From positions 1 through 16,261 of the forward strand of contig JAUWGD010000025.1 in the NCBI GenBank assembly GCA_030606585.1: a stretch of DNA of 16,261 nucleotides, given 5' to 3'. This stretch comes from Dehalococcoidales bacterium. GTDB taxonomy: Bacteria > Chloroflexota > Dehalococcoidia > Dehalococcoidales > RBG-16-60-22. The first letter of the stretch is position 1, and each line of letters opens with the position of its first letter. This document shows positions 1 to 6,824 of the stretch, in pieces. The translations under genes and the position numbers were made by a program. The notes under the pieces are model-generated. The model was given only the letters and a program-made list of their open reading frames with translations. It ran no database searches and had not been told where the DNA came from.

Positions 1-164
1 ACTCCTTCGAGTCCTGCTCTATCTACGAGCCAATCGGCGATCCCGGGGAATCGCCAGACAGAGCTGGATGCATTAACCTGCTGACACCTCACCGCTTTAT
101 CTCCAGGAATGCCTGCGGTATGGCACCGAATTCCTGTCTGATTGAAATAGAAAATTGGAAGTAG
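1..164 (+). CDS. Transhydroxylase-like molybdopterin oxidoreductase large subunit, C-terminal end (partial)
   Basis: The reading frame is open from the window edge (first full codon at 3) to a TAG at 162-164. It gives 53 residues that match the C-terminus of the complete large subunit at 7081-9657 almost residue for residue, including SPDR, GCINLLTPHRFIS and NACG. This is the C-terminal, cofactor-binding end of a DMSO-reductase-superfamily large subunit, of the type seen in pyrogallol-phloroglucinol transhydroxylase (AthL of Pelobacter acidigallici). The small subunit starts 20 nt downstream, so this copy and that gene form the expected alpha-beta pair. Substrate-binding and Mo-ligand residues lie outside the window, so nothing can be said about activity. 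The family call is secure; the exact substrate is not. Confidence 0.85.
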   Translation, partial: SFESCSIYEPIGDPGESPDRAGCINLLTPHRFISRNACGMAPNSCLIEIENWK

Positions 165-183
165 AAGAACGGAGAATATAAAC

Positions 184-1026
184 ATGACACAGTGGGGTTT
201 TGTAATTGATATATCAAAATGCATCGGCTGCTATTGCTGCTTCACCGCCTGTAAGGACGAATACTGGGATAACGATTATTCTTCCTATACCGCAGCTCAG
301 CCGAAGTTCGGGCAATTCTGGATGAACATTGCCAGGAATGAACGTGGGAAATATCCGTACGTAAAAGTTGCTTATATGCCGGTACCCTGTATGCAATGCG
401 AAGATGCGCCCTGCATCAAGGCAGCCAGGGATGGTGCTGTATACAGGAGACCTGATGGAATAGTGGTGATAGACCCGCAGAAAGCTATCGGGCAGAAGCA
501 ACTATTGGAACCGGAAGCCTGTCCCTACGGCGCGATATTCTGGAACGAGGAAAAGAACCTCCCTCAAAAGTGTACCTTCTGCGTCCACAGGCTGGAGAAA
601 GGTGAAATCCCCAGGTGCGTGCAGGCTTGCCCAAGTGAGTGTTTGGTCTTCGGCGATCTGGATGACCCTGAAAGTGATGTGTCTAAACTGCTAAAATCTT
701 CTAAAGCCGAAGTCTTCCACCCCGAGTGGAAGGCAAAGCCCAGAGTCTACTATACAGACCTTTATAAGATGACCAAGCACTTTATAGCTGGGGCGGTGAT
801 ATACGGAGATTCGGATGAATGTGCCGAGGGTGTGACCGCAACCCTGATAGCCAATGGCAAGTCCGCCAGGACAACGACCAACAACTACGGAAACTTTGAA
901 TTTGATGGCCTTGATGCCGGCAAGTACTCTGTGAAGTTGGAATGTGCCGGATATGCCCCGAAGACACTTGATGTGGACCTGAAAACAGACGGTTACCTGG
1001 GTGATATAATCCTGGCTAAAGCTTAG
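184..1026 (+). CDS. Transhydroxylase-type iron-sulfur small subunit (three [4Fe-4S] clusters plus C-terminal beta domain)
   Basis: This 280-aa protein should pass electrons to or stabilise the Mo large subunit in the cytoplasm; there is no signal peptide. Twelve cysteines fit three [4Fe-4S] clusters: C13/C16/C19/C23, then C69/C72/C77 with C113 (ACPYGA), then C130/C133/C145/C149. The usual fourth cysteine of the second motif and the first three of the third motif are absent. From memory, BthL, the small subunit of P. acidigallici pyrogallol-phloroglucinol transhydroxylase (about 274 aa), has the same reduction. Residues about 195-280 form a transthyretin/CarboxypepD_reg-like beta domain (pattern G..V..G....GV.ATL...G, then T...G.F.FDGL..G.Y), also a hallmark of BthL and absent from ordinary DmsB/NrfC-type subunits. 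The ATG follows GGAG at 171-174. It lies directly after the partial large subunit. It is the only beta subunit visible for two large subunits. Confidence 0.88.
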   Translation: MTQWGFVIDISKCIGCYCCFTACKDEYWDNDYSSYTAAQPKFGQFWMNIARNERGKYPYVKVAYMPVPCMQCEDAPCIKAARDGAVYRRPDGIVVIDPQKAIGQKQLLEPEACPYGAIFWNEEKNLPQKCTFCVHRLEKGEIPRCVQACPSECLVFGDLDDPESDVSKLLKSSKAEVFHPEWKAKPRVYYTDLYKMTKHFIAGAVIYGDSDECAEGVTATLIANGKSARTTTNNYGNFEFDGLDAGKYSVKLECAGYAPKTLDVDLKTDGYLGDIILAKA

Positions 1027-1074
1027 CAAGAAATTGATTAATGCTTTAATAAGTTATAGATAGGGAGGGTTAAT

Positions 1075-1839
1075 ATGTCTGATTTGTTCGATTTAACAGG
1101 TAAAGTGGCTCTTGTGGTGGGGGGTGCCGGCGGCATTGGTCGCGCACAAGCTCTCGGGCTGGCTGATTCCGGCGCGGATGTTGCCGTAGCCAGCCGCAAC
1201 CTTGAGCACCTGGAGGATGCCGCCGGAGAGATACGTGCTAAAGGCAGGAAGTCGCTGGCGGTTACTGTGGACGTGGTTGATGAGCCATCAGTGAAAGCTA
1301 TGGCAGATAGCGTCCTTAAAGCATTCCCCCGCATTGATATCCTGGTAAATGCTGCCGGCCTGGCCATTCGCAAACCTGCCGACGCCTTTCCAATTGACGA
1401 GTGGCAACAGGTTATGGATATCAACACCCGCGGGACATTCCTGACCTGCCAGGTAGTCGGCGGGCTAATGGTCAAGCAGGGTAGCGGCAGGATTATAAAC
1501 GTATCGTCGGTGAGAGGCAGGTATGGTCTGCCGGGCGGTTATGCGGCTTACTGTGCCAGCAAAGGGGCCGTGGATACCCTGACACGGACACTGGCTTGTG
1601 AATGGGCAAAGCATAATGTCCTGGTGAACGCAGTGGCTCCCACGGTTGTAGAGACCGCCCTTACCCGTGATGCCCTGGCCGACCCTGCATTCGCCAACCA
1701 GATGAAGAGCCGTATTCCACTGGGAAAATGGGCGATGCCGGAGGATATTGTCGGCGCTACCATATTCTTTGCCGCAGAGGCATCAAGTTTTATTACCGGG
1801 CAAATACTCTACATTGATGGTGGCGTGACTACGTGGTAG
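1075..1839 (+). CDS. SDR-family NAD(P)-dependent oxidoreductase (first)
   Basis: A 254-aa classical short-chain dehydrogenase/reductase. The Rossmann nucleotide motif GGAGGIG is at 16-22, the NAAG motif (variant of NNAG) at 92-95, and the catalytic Ser145, Tyr159 and Lys163 (YxxxK) are in place. The C-terminal IDGG motif closes the fold. It catalyses a reversible carbonyl/alcohol oxidoreduction with NAD(H) or NADP(H). In this cluster it could act as the ring reductase (phloroglucinol reductase is an SDR) or as the later hydroxy-acid dehydrogenase. Sequence alone does not say which of the two SDRs does which step. The start is supported by GGGAGGG about 6 nt upstream. It follows the small subunit after 48 nt and precedes the RidA-like gene by 45 nt, so co-transcription is likely. 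Confidence 0.88.
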   Translation: MSDLFDLTGKVALVVGGAGGIGRAQALGLADSGADVAVASRNLEHLEDAAGEIRAKGRKSLAVTVDVVDEPSVKAMADSVLKAFPRIDILVNAAGLAIRKPADAFPIDEWQQVMDINTRGTFLTCQVVGGLMVKQGSGRIINVSSVRGRYGLPGGYAAYCASKGAVDTLTRTLACEWAKHNVLVNAVAPTVVETALTRDALADPAFANQMKSRIPLGKWAMPEDIVGATIFFAAEASSFITGQILYIDGGVTTW

Positions 1840-1884
1840 CCGTCTGCGATGAAAATGTGATTTTTATAGAGAGGAGGTAATAAA

Positions 1885-2331
1885 GTGGACTGGGAGGTGA
1901 AATATTATCCAGAGTATTGGGTTGGTAAGAAGCTGGCTTATCCCCATGTAGCTCCCGAATCACCAAAATTCGCCAGGAGTGTGGTCGTCGGCAATCTGGT
2001 CTTTGTCTCCGGTTGCACTGGCCAGGACACTCTGACTGGTAACCCAACTCCAGAGGACTTCGAAGGGCAGATGGTCTTAGCCCTTGATAAGGTCAAGATG
2101 GCAATGGAAGAGGTGGGTAGTTCTATGAACAACATTGTCAAAACCCTTATGCTCCTCAAGAATCTGGATGATTACCCTCGCATGCGCAGGACAGAGCTGG
2201 AGTATTACCAGAAGCATGCCCCATTCCTAGTGGATAACCCGCCAGCCAGTACCTTTATGCAGGTTGCCAGTCTGGCTAAGCCTGAGTTTTTGGTTGAAGT
2301 AGACGTAATTGGCGTTCTTAAGAGGGAATAA
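1885..2331 (+). CDS. RidA/YjgF-fold protein with GTG start
   Basis: This 148-aa protein begins with GTG preceded by GAGGAGGTAA. The RidA fold is recognisable: the ARSVVVGNLVFVSG segment (30-43) matches the family's early strand and G..VF.SG motif, helix pairs follow, and the C-terminal strand VEVDVIGV is typical. It is longer than canonical RidA (about 128 aa) because of a roughly 25-residue N-terminal extension. The arginine that binds the carboxylate of imine/enamine intermediates in RidA (Arg105 in E. coli, in the PARS context) aligns with Ser122 here (PPASTF). Classical 2-aminoacrylate deaminase activity is therefore unlikely. More divergent Rid proteins often sit in catabolic operons, and this one may handle an enol/keto intermediate of the ring pathway. 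Fold confidence is high; the function is open. Confidence 0.8.
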   Translation: MDWEVKYYPEYWVGKKLAYPHVAPESPKFARSVVVGNLVFVSGCTGQDTLTGNPTPEDFEGQMVLALDKVKMAMEEVGSSMNNIVKTLMLLKNLDDYPRMRRTELEYYQKHAPFLVDNPPASTFMQVASLAKPEFLVEVDVIGVLKRE

Positions 2332-2417
2332 CGTTTGTTGATATATTTGATCCCTCCGTGCTGGATGACAACTCGCAGGCTAGAATTTGTTATTATCGTA
2401 TGATGATCAGGGAACCG

Positions 2418-2443
2418 TCTCAAGCTTGTATCCAAGCTTGAGA
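2418..2443. other. Perfect 11-bp inverted repeat (hairpin) in the RidA-cyclase gap
   Basis: TCTCAAGCTTG, a 4-nt TATC spacer and CAAGCTTGAGA form an uninterrupted 11-bp stem. It sits in the 146-nt gap before the cyclase gene, ending 34 nt before its ATG. No T-run follows directly (the next bases are ACAAAGAAAGTG), so it is not a canonical intrinsic terminator. It may be an mRNA-processing or stabilising hairpin, or a dimer binding site. Confidence 0.6.
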
Positions 2444-2477
2444 ACAAAGAAAGTGAATTTTTAAGGAGGTATCTGTT

Positions 2478-3287
2478 ATGGGAAAAGAAGTACTGGTTGA
2501 TTTAAGCCATCCGTTTGGGAACGGCTCACCGCTATGGCCATATTTTGCCGATGTCAAGATTGAACGCATGCACTACCACGCGAAATCCGGGGTTCTCTCT
2601 CAGGTAATTACCACCACCATGCACTGTACGACACATGCAGATTCTCCGGCGCACGTATTTGAGGGGGGTCGTTTCACTCATGAAATTCCCCTCACCTGTT
2701 ATTATGGTGATGCCGTTGTCTGGGACATTCCCAAACAAAAATGGGAACTGATTACCGCTAAAGACCTGGACGCCGCCAATAAGGTACTGCCCATGAAAGA
2801 AGACGATATCATCATTGTCCATACAGGCTGGAATAAATACTGGGGTGACAATATGCAGTATTTCTGTTATTCGCCCGGTCTGGGCAAAGAAGCCGGCGAG
2901 TGGTTCGTTGCGCATAAAGCCAAAGCCATCGGCGTTGACCAGCAGGCCCTGGACCACCCGTTGCACACCGCAATCGGACCCCACGGCCCCGGACCCCTGA
3001 GACCAGACCTTTTTGAGGAATATAAGCAGTTTTCCGGTGGTCATGAAGTAATCGAAGATTTTCCGGAGTGGGAGCCCTGCCATAATTTATTGATGCGTAA
3101 TGGCATACTGGGCTGGGAGAATGTCGGTGGAGATATAGCCAAAGTAGTTGGAAAGAGATGTAAAATATCCGGCTTTCCCATTCGCTGGTATATGGGAGAC
3201 GGCTCCATCGTCCGCATGATTGCATATATCGATGAAGATGACCTTAACCCAGTCCCGGACCGCGTATATAAATACGGTACCCAATAG
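2478..3287 (+). CDS. Cyclase-family (PF04199) metal-dependent hydrolase, candidate ring-opening enzyme
   Basis: A 269-aa protein with the Cyclase-family signature HxGTHxDxPxH in the form HCTTHADSPAH: H49, H53 and D55 are the expected metal ligands and H59 the catalytic histidine. The usual glycine is replaced by Thr51. The opening VDLSHPFGNGSPLWP matches the family's N-terminal DLS.P...G.P.WP strand. Known members are kynurenine formamidase (KynB), isatin hydrolase and other cyclic-amide or C-C hydrolases, usually Mn2+ or Zn2+ dependent, acting in the cytosol on ring or acyl bonds. Beside a transhydroxylase and two SDRs, the natural reading is hydrolytic opening of a reduced ring such as dihydrophloroglucinol. 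That step is an inference. The family's usual length is 210-260 aa, so the protein is complete. AAGGAGGT precedes the ATG at optimal spacing. Confidence 0.82.
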   Translation: MGKEVLVDLSHPFGNGSPLWPYFADVKIERMHYHAKSGVLSQVITTTMHCTTHADSPAHVFEGGRFTHEIPLTCYYGDAVVWDIPKQKWELITAKDLDAANKVLPMKEDDIIIVHTGWNKYWGDNMQYFCYSPGLGKEAGEWFVAHKAKAIGVDQQALDHPLHTAIGPHGPGPLRPDLFEEYKQFSGGHEVIEDFPEWEPCHNLLMRNGILGWENVGGDIAKVVGKRCKISGFPIRWYMGDGSIVRMIAYIDEDDLNPVPDRVYKYGTQ

Positions 3288-3320
3288 AACTAAACATTCT
3301 GGATTTGATAGGGAGGTAAA

Positions 3321-3659
3321 ATGAAAAAAATTAGTCTGGATGAGGTTAAGCCTTATGCGGCACCCGGCCATTTCGGCATGGTTGCCATGAGGCTAAGCGG
3401 CAAGGAAGAGACCGGGGCAGAGAAATTCTGGGTGGGACTTTCACATTTTCTGCCCGGAGGCGGCGCGGAATACGCCTACGAAGATTCGCCTCCTGAAAAA
3501 TTCTATCTGGTTTTAGACGGGGAAATCACCGTCAAGAGCAAGACCGAAAAATTTACCCTGGGGCCGATGGAGGGGATTTATCTCGCTCCCAATGAAGGCA
3601 GAGAAATTATCAACGAGACCAATATGCCCGTAACCATGCTCGTGGCTGTAAATTATTAG
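3321..3659 (+). CDS. Small single-domain cupin lacking the canonical metal histidines
   Basis: A 112-aa protein with the cupin strand pattern: a Gly-rich turn PGGGAEYAYE (45-54), EKFYLVLDGEITV (59-71) and the return strand GPMEGIYLAPNEGREIIN (81-98). The first cupin motif normally carries HxH; here the positions read EYAY (E50-Y53), though the downstream glutamate (E59) is retained. In the second motif the usual histidine is absent (the segment reads EGREIIN). It probably either does not bind a metal or binds one with unusual ligands, and may be a small-molecule-binding or isomerase-type cupin. GGGAGGT precedes the ATG. The gene lies 33 nt after the cyclase gene, so the two are probably translated from one message. 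The specific function is not recognised. Confidence 0.75.
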   Translation: MKKISLDEVKPYAAPGHFGMVAMRLSGKEETGAEKFWVGLSHFLPGGGAEYAYEDSPPEKFYLVLDGEITVKSKTEKFTLGPMEGIYLAPNEGREIINETNMPVTMLVAVNY

Positions 3660-3683
3660 TGTAGAGTTTTAGGGTCTTTCCCC

Positions 3684-3723
3684 TTTTCCTGACACAGGAA
3701 AACATGCACCCTTGCAAGAAGGG
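3684..3723 (+). promoter_or_regulatory. Two adjacent hairpins ahead of the bicupin gene, one covering its ribosome binding site
   Basis: TTTTCCTG-ACA-CAGGAAAA (3684-3702) is a perfect 8-bp stem. Just after it, CCCTT-GCAAG-AAGGG (3709-3723) pairs the first part of the Shine-Dalgarno stretch GAAGGGAGG with an upstream CCCTT. The second stem is short and would only weakly mask initiation. Together with the TTG start codon that follows, it suggests reduced or regulated translation of the bicupin gene. No ligand-binding riboswitch architecture is recognisable. Confidence 0.35.
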
Positions 3724-3732
3724 AGGTTTAAT

Positions 3733-4575
3733 TTGATTACACCGTCTCAAGTAAGAGAAAGAGGAATAATCATCAAACCGAACGAGGTGCCGGATACCAT
3801 AAAGTATGGTTGCCGAACCAAGTTATTGATGGCGCCGTCAATGGGCTCCGCCTTGACGGGGTGCCAGGTCATTTACCAGAAGCCTGGAGATACCTATACG
3901 GTTCACATGCACCCCATCTCGGAAGTTGTCATGGTGGTCTTTAAAGGCAGCGGAGAGGTCTTCCTGGGAGACTTCTGGTATGAAGTCAGGAGAGATGATG
4001 TTATCTATGTGCCGGAGAATGTGAAACATGGCATGAGAAACCCTTCTACCAACTCAGAAGATTTCATCTGTTACTACTGGCAGGTACCATATCTCTCTGA
4101 ATTTGAGAATCTCACGGGAGCCGAAGATGAGTTATTCGAGGGCCAGGAGGGACCGGTGATTGCTTATGATGCCCGGGGCAAGTTCGATGCGCGCATCCCC
4201 TGGACGGGAGTTATAGAAGATATTAATCACGGTGCCCTCTTCACCGCATACGATGCCGAAATGCGCTTTGTCGTCTGGCCGGGGATGGGCGCGCGAAAAA
4301 TAAGCTCGCACAGAGCCCACCATCCGCCCGGAGTCGAATTCAAGGTGCACATTCACCCGGGTTCGGAAGACACGGTGCTTGCTTTCCAGGGGAATGGGCA
4401 GGGATTTTTAGTTGACCGGTGGTACGATATGGAAGCGGGAGACGTTATGTTTGCACCTCGTAACATCAGGCACGGCACCCGCCACCCTGATAGGAACAGC
4501 CAGGAGCCCTTTGTCTGCCTGGGCTCAGCCGGACCGCCTCAATTAGACTTATATGCCTTGGCTAAATATATATAA
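3733..4575 (+). CDS. Two-domain cupin (bicupin) with two complete metal sites
   Basis: A 280-aa protein from the TTG at 3733. An earlier in-frame TTG at 3712 would place the ribosome binding site GGGAGG inside the gene, so 3733 is preferred. Both halves carry full cupin motifs. Domain 1 has H58-M-H60 with E64 and a return-strand histidine at 99 (VKHGMRNP). Domain 2 has H206-I-H208 with E212 and a histidine at 247 (IRHGTRHP). Both metal sites look intact, probably for Fe, Mn or Ni. Bicupins include ring-cleaving dioxygenases such as gentisate dioxygenase, oxalate decarboxylases and isomerases. Because the context looks anaerobic, an oxygen-independent isomerase, hydrolase or decarboxylase role is more likely than a dioxygenase role, but nothing in the sequence decides this. 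It is coded between a small cupin and a CoA-transferase. Confidence 0.82.
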   Translation: MITPSQVRERGIIIKPNEVPDTIKYGCRTKLLMAPSMGSALTGCQVIYQKPGDTYTVHMHPISEVVMVVFKGSGEVFLGDFWYEVRRDDVIYVPENVKHGMRNPSTNSEDFICYYWQVPYLSEFENLTGAEDELFEGQEGPVIAYDARGKFDARIPWTGVIEDINHGALFTAYDAEMRFVVWPGMGARKISSHRAHHPPGVEFKVHIHPGSEDTVLAFQGNGQGFLVDRWYDMEAGDVMFAPRNIRHGTRHPDRNSQEPFVCLGSAGPPQLDLYALAKYI

Positions 4576-4649
4576 ACCAAGTCCGACCGCCCAGCTCTCT
4601 TGGTTACTGTCTTCCGGTTCCTGAAGTCATATAACCAGCTGTGATGCCA

Positions 4650-4677
4650 ATGACTCTAACCTAAAAGGTGATATAAT
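4650..4677 (+). promoter_or_regulatory. Possible sigma70 promoter ahead of the CoA-transferase gene
   Basis: The 195-nt gap between the bicupin and CoA-transferase genes is the widest in the array before the SDR remnant. It contains a perfect TATAAT at 4672-4677 with ATGACT (4 of 6 matches to TTGACA) 16 nt upstream. This could give the distal genes (CoA-transferase, SDR, large subunit) their own promoter with a leader of about 85 nt. The -35 box is weak, so the call is tentative. Confidence 0.4.
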
Positions 4678-4713
4678 TATTTGGGCAGGTCGTGATTAGT
4701 TTCTTATCAAGAA

Positions 4714-4731
4714 CTTCATTTGGTAATGAAG
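4714..4731 (+). other. Short hairpin in the CoA-transferase leader
   Basis: CTTCATT-TGGT-AATGAAG is a perfect 7-bp inverted repeat followed by CATAAAAAG. It lies between the candidate promoter and the ribosome binding site of the CoA-transferase gene. No T-run follows, so it is not a terminator. It could be incidental. Confidence 0.3.
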
Positions 4732-4770
4732 CATAAAAAGAGTCTGTGGGTATTAGGGAGGTAGATAATA

Positions 4771-5991
4771 ATGCCCGGAATGCTTGAAGGCGTAAAAATA
4801 GTCAGCTTCTCCCAGGTCGTAGCGATGCCGGCAACAACTACTATCCTGGCTGACTGGGGTGCCGACGTTATCAAGGTTGAGCCGTTATGGGGCGACTGGC
4901 AGAGAAGCCTGGTCAGCTTTAACGACACTCCCCTGCTGCTCGACCTGGAAAAGGGAGAGATTGAGCTCCACTTCGAGTTTCTAAACCGCAATAAAAGAAG
5001 CATCGCCGTCAATTTACGGAATGAACAGGGCAGACAGATAATGTACCGGCTCCTGGATAATGCCGATGTATTTGTCGCCAATTATTCAGTCGATGTGCTG
5101 GAGCGTTTCGGCCTGGACTATCCCAGTCTTAAAGACCGTTATCCGGAACTCATTCACTGCCTGCTTACGGGATACGGAACCAGAGGACCAAAAGCAAGAG
5201 ACCGCGGTTATGATTATGTCGCCGCCTGGTCATACGGCGGCTTGATGAGCCTGGTAACTGCCGACCCGAACAGCCCACCCGCCATTCAGCGTCCCGGCAT
5301 GATGGACATGGTGGCCTCAGCCCACATGGCGGCCGGCATCTGCGGCGCCCTGTACCATAAGCAAAAAACAGGTGAAGGGCAGTCGCTGGAACTCTCGTTG
5401 TACCATACCGCCGCATGGACGATAGGACTTGATACCCAGGTTGCTCTCTTCGGCTATCCGCCAAAAGTATGGGACAGAGCACGTATGCCCAATCCCATGT
5501 ATAATTCATATCGAAGTAAAGACGGAAGATGGTTTATGATGGTCCACCCCAACCAGGAATACTGGGAGCCATTCTGCAAGGCCATCGGCAAATTGGATTG
5601 GATAAATGACCCCCGTTATGCCACCATGGAAAGTAGAGAGGAAAACCGTGAAGAAATGATTAGCCTGCTGGATGAACTCTTTGCTTTGAAGACCTGGGCG
5701 GAATGGGAGAAGAGTTTCCGGGAGAATGACCTCATCGTTAGCGTCAACCAGACCGTTAGCGAGATTTTAGAAGATGAGCAGGCCATCGCCAATAATTTTT
5801 ACACTGATATCGACCACCCGGTAACAGGCAAAGCACGGCTGCTCAACAGCCCGGTCCAATTCAGCGGGACACCAGCCCGGATAAAGAGCGTAGCGCCACC
5901 TGTCGGTGCCCATACTGAAGAGGTGCTGTTAGAACTCGGCTATGGCTGGGAAGAGATAGCACAGTTCAAGGAGCAGGGTACTATTTCCTGA
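4771..5991 (+). CDS. Family III (CaiB/BaiF) CoA-transferase
   Basis: A 406-aa protein of the usual family III length. Diagnostic segments are the N-terminal LEGVKIVSFSQVVAMP, LADWGADVIKVEP (27-39), LNRNKRSIAVNLR (71-83) and ELIHCLLTGYG (126-136). The catalytic aspartate that forms the acyl-anhydride/CoA-thioester intermediate is Asp179 in RPGMMDM, as in formyl-CoA and succinyl-CoA:benzylsuccinate transferases. It moves CoA between carboxylic acids in the cytoplasm without ATP. In this cluster it probably activates the open-chain acid produced by the ring hydrolase so that beta-oxidation or thiolysis can follow. The donor and acceptor acids cannot be read from the sequence. GGGAGGT precedes the ATG at good spacing. 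The gene is intact and its substrate assignment is by context only. Confidence 0.88.
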   Translation: MPGMLEGVKIVSFSQVVAMPATTTILADWGADVIKVEPLWGDWQRSLVSFNDTPLLLDLEKGEIELHFEFLNRNKRSIAVNLRNEQGRQIMYRLLDNADVFVANYSVDVLERFGLDYPSLKDRYPELIHCLLTGYGTRGPKARDRGYDYVAAWSYGGLMSLVTADPNSPPAIQRPGMMDMVASAHMAAGICGALYHKQKTGEGQSLELSLYHTAAWTIGLDTQVALFGYPPKVWDRARMPNPMYNSYRSKDGRWFMMVHPNQEYWEPFCKAIGKLDWINDPRYATMESREENREEMISLLDELFALKTWAEWEKSFRENDLIVSVNQTVSEILEDEQAIANNFYTDIDHPVTGKARLLNSPVQFSGTPARIKSVAPPVGAHTEEVLLELGYGWEEIAQFKEQGTIS

Positions 5992-6032
5992 AAAGTGGCG
6001 GCCTTTGATGAATACTACGGGAGGGGAGGTAT

Positions 6033-6824
6033 ATGAGATTAACTGATAAAGTGGCACTGGTCACCGGCGCCAGCCGAGGCATCGGGCAGGCCATCGCTCT
6101 GGCTCTGGCCAGAGAAGGAGCAGATGTTGCCCTTAATTGCTCAACATCGGTAAAGGCAGCCGAGGAAGTAGCTCAGGAAATTAAGAAGCTCGGGCAGCGC
6201 GCGATGGTGGTTCAGGCCGACGTGGCTGATAAGGCGGCGGTTGATGAAATGGTGAAAAAGGTTGTAGCTGAATTCGGCAGGATTGATATCCTGGTAAATA
6301 ATGCGGGAATGTCCGTCGTCGGCGCCTCGTCCGAACTTGAGGAAGAGCGCTGGCGAAGAGGTATAGATGTGATGTTAACCGGTGTATTCTTCTGTAGCCA
6401 GGCCGCCGGAAAAGAAATGATAAAGCGGAGGAGCGGTAAAATTATAAACATCGCATCTGTAAACGGTATAGGCGCTTTCCCGGAGCGAGCCTGTTATGGA
6501 AGCGCCAAGGCCGGGGTGATACAGCTTACCAGAACCCTGGGCTGCGAGTGGGCAAAATACAACATAAACGTCAACGCTATTGCCCCGGGGTATATAAAGA
6601 CACGTCTGGTCACATATTTGCTGGCAAAGGGAGCATATGATGAAAAAGAGCTGGCGAATAGAACGCCTGCCGGCAGACTGGGAGAATGCGAAGAGGTAGC
6701 TGACGCCACTGTTTTCCTGGCCTCTGAGGAGTCGAAGTACATCGTCGGTCAGACTATCGTCGTCGATGGCGGCTGGTCGGCATACATGTACCTCGAGTCG
6801 TGGCTGGAAAAGTCCGACCTATAA
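6033..6824 (+). CDS. SDR-family NAD(P)-dependent oxidoreductase (second)
   Basis: A 263-aa classical SDR. It has TGASRGIG (11-18) for nucleotide binding, NNAG at 89-92, catalytic Ser142, Tyr155 and Lys159 (YGSAK), and PGYIKTRLV after the substrate loop. The IVVDGG motif is followed by a longer C-terminal tail ending LESWLEKSDL than in the first SDR. It resembles FabG-like 3-oxoacyl reductases and glucose-dehydrogenase-like members. In this array it may oxidise the hydroxy-oxo acid after ring opening, or carry out the ring reduction; the two SDRs cannot be told apart by sequence. GGGAGGGGAGGT is a very strong ribosome binding site just before the ATG. The stop codon falls inside the first codons of a third, truncated SDR sequence. 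Confidence 0.88.
   Translation: MRLTDKVALVTGASRGIGQAIALALAREGADVALNCSTSVKAAEEVAQEIKKLGQRAMVVQADVADKAAVDEMVKKVVAEFGRIDILVNNAGMSVVGASSELEEERWRRGIDVMLTGVFFCSQAAGKEMIKRRSGKIINIASVNGIGAFPERACYGSAKAGVIQLTRTLGCEWAKYNINVNAIAPGYIKTRLVTYLLAKGAYDEKELANRTPAGRLGECEEVADATVFLASEESKYIVGQTIVVDGGWSAYMYLESWLEKSDL

Noticed and set aside
2418..2443. Intrinsic terminator
   Set aside because: The stem is strong but not followed by a T-run, and the downstream genes appear to belong to the same array.
2532..3083. 183-aa minus-strand open frame opposite the cyclase gene
   Set aside because: The plus strand carries an unmistakable Cyclase-family protein; the reverse frame has no motif and no translation signal.
3712..3732. 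Upstream TTG at 3712 as start of the bicupin
   Set aside because: It would place the GGGAGG ribosome binding site inside the coding region; the TTG at 3733 lies at correct spacing after it.
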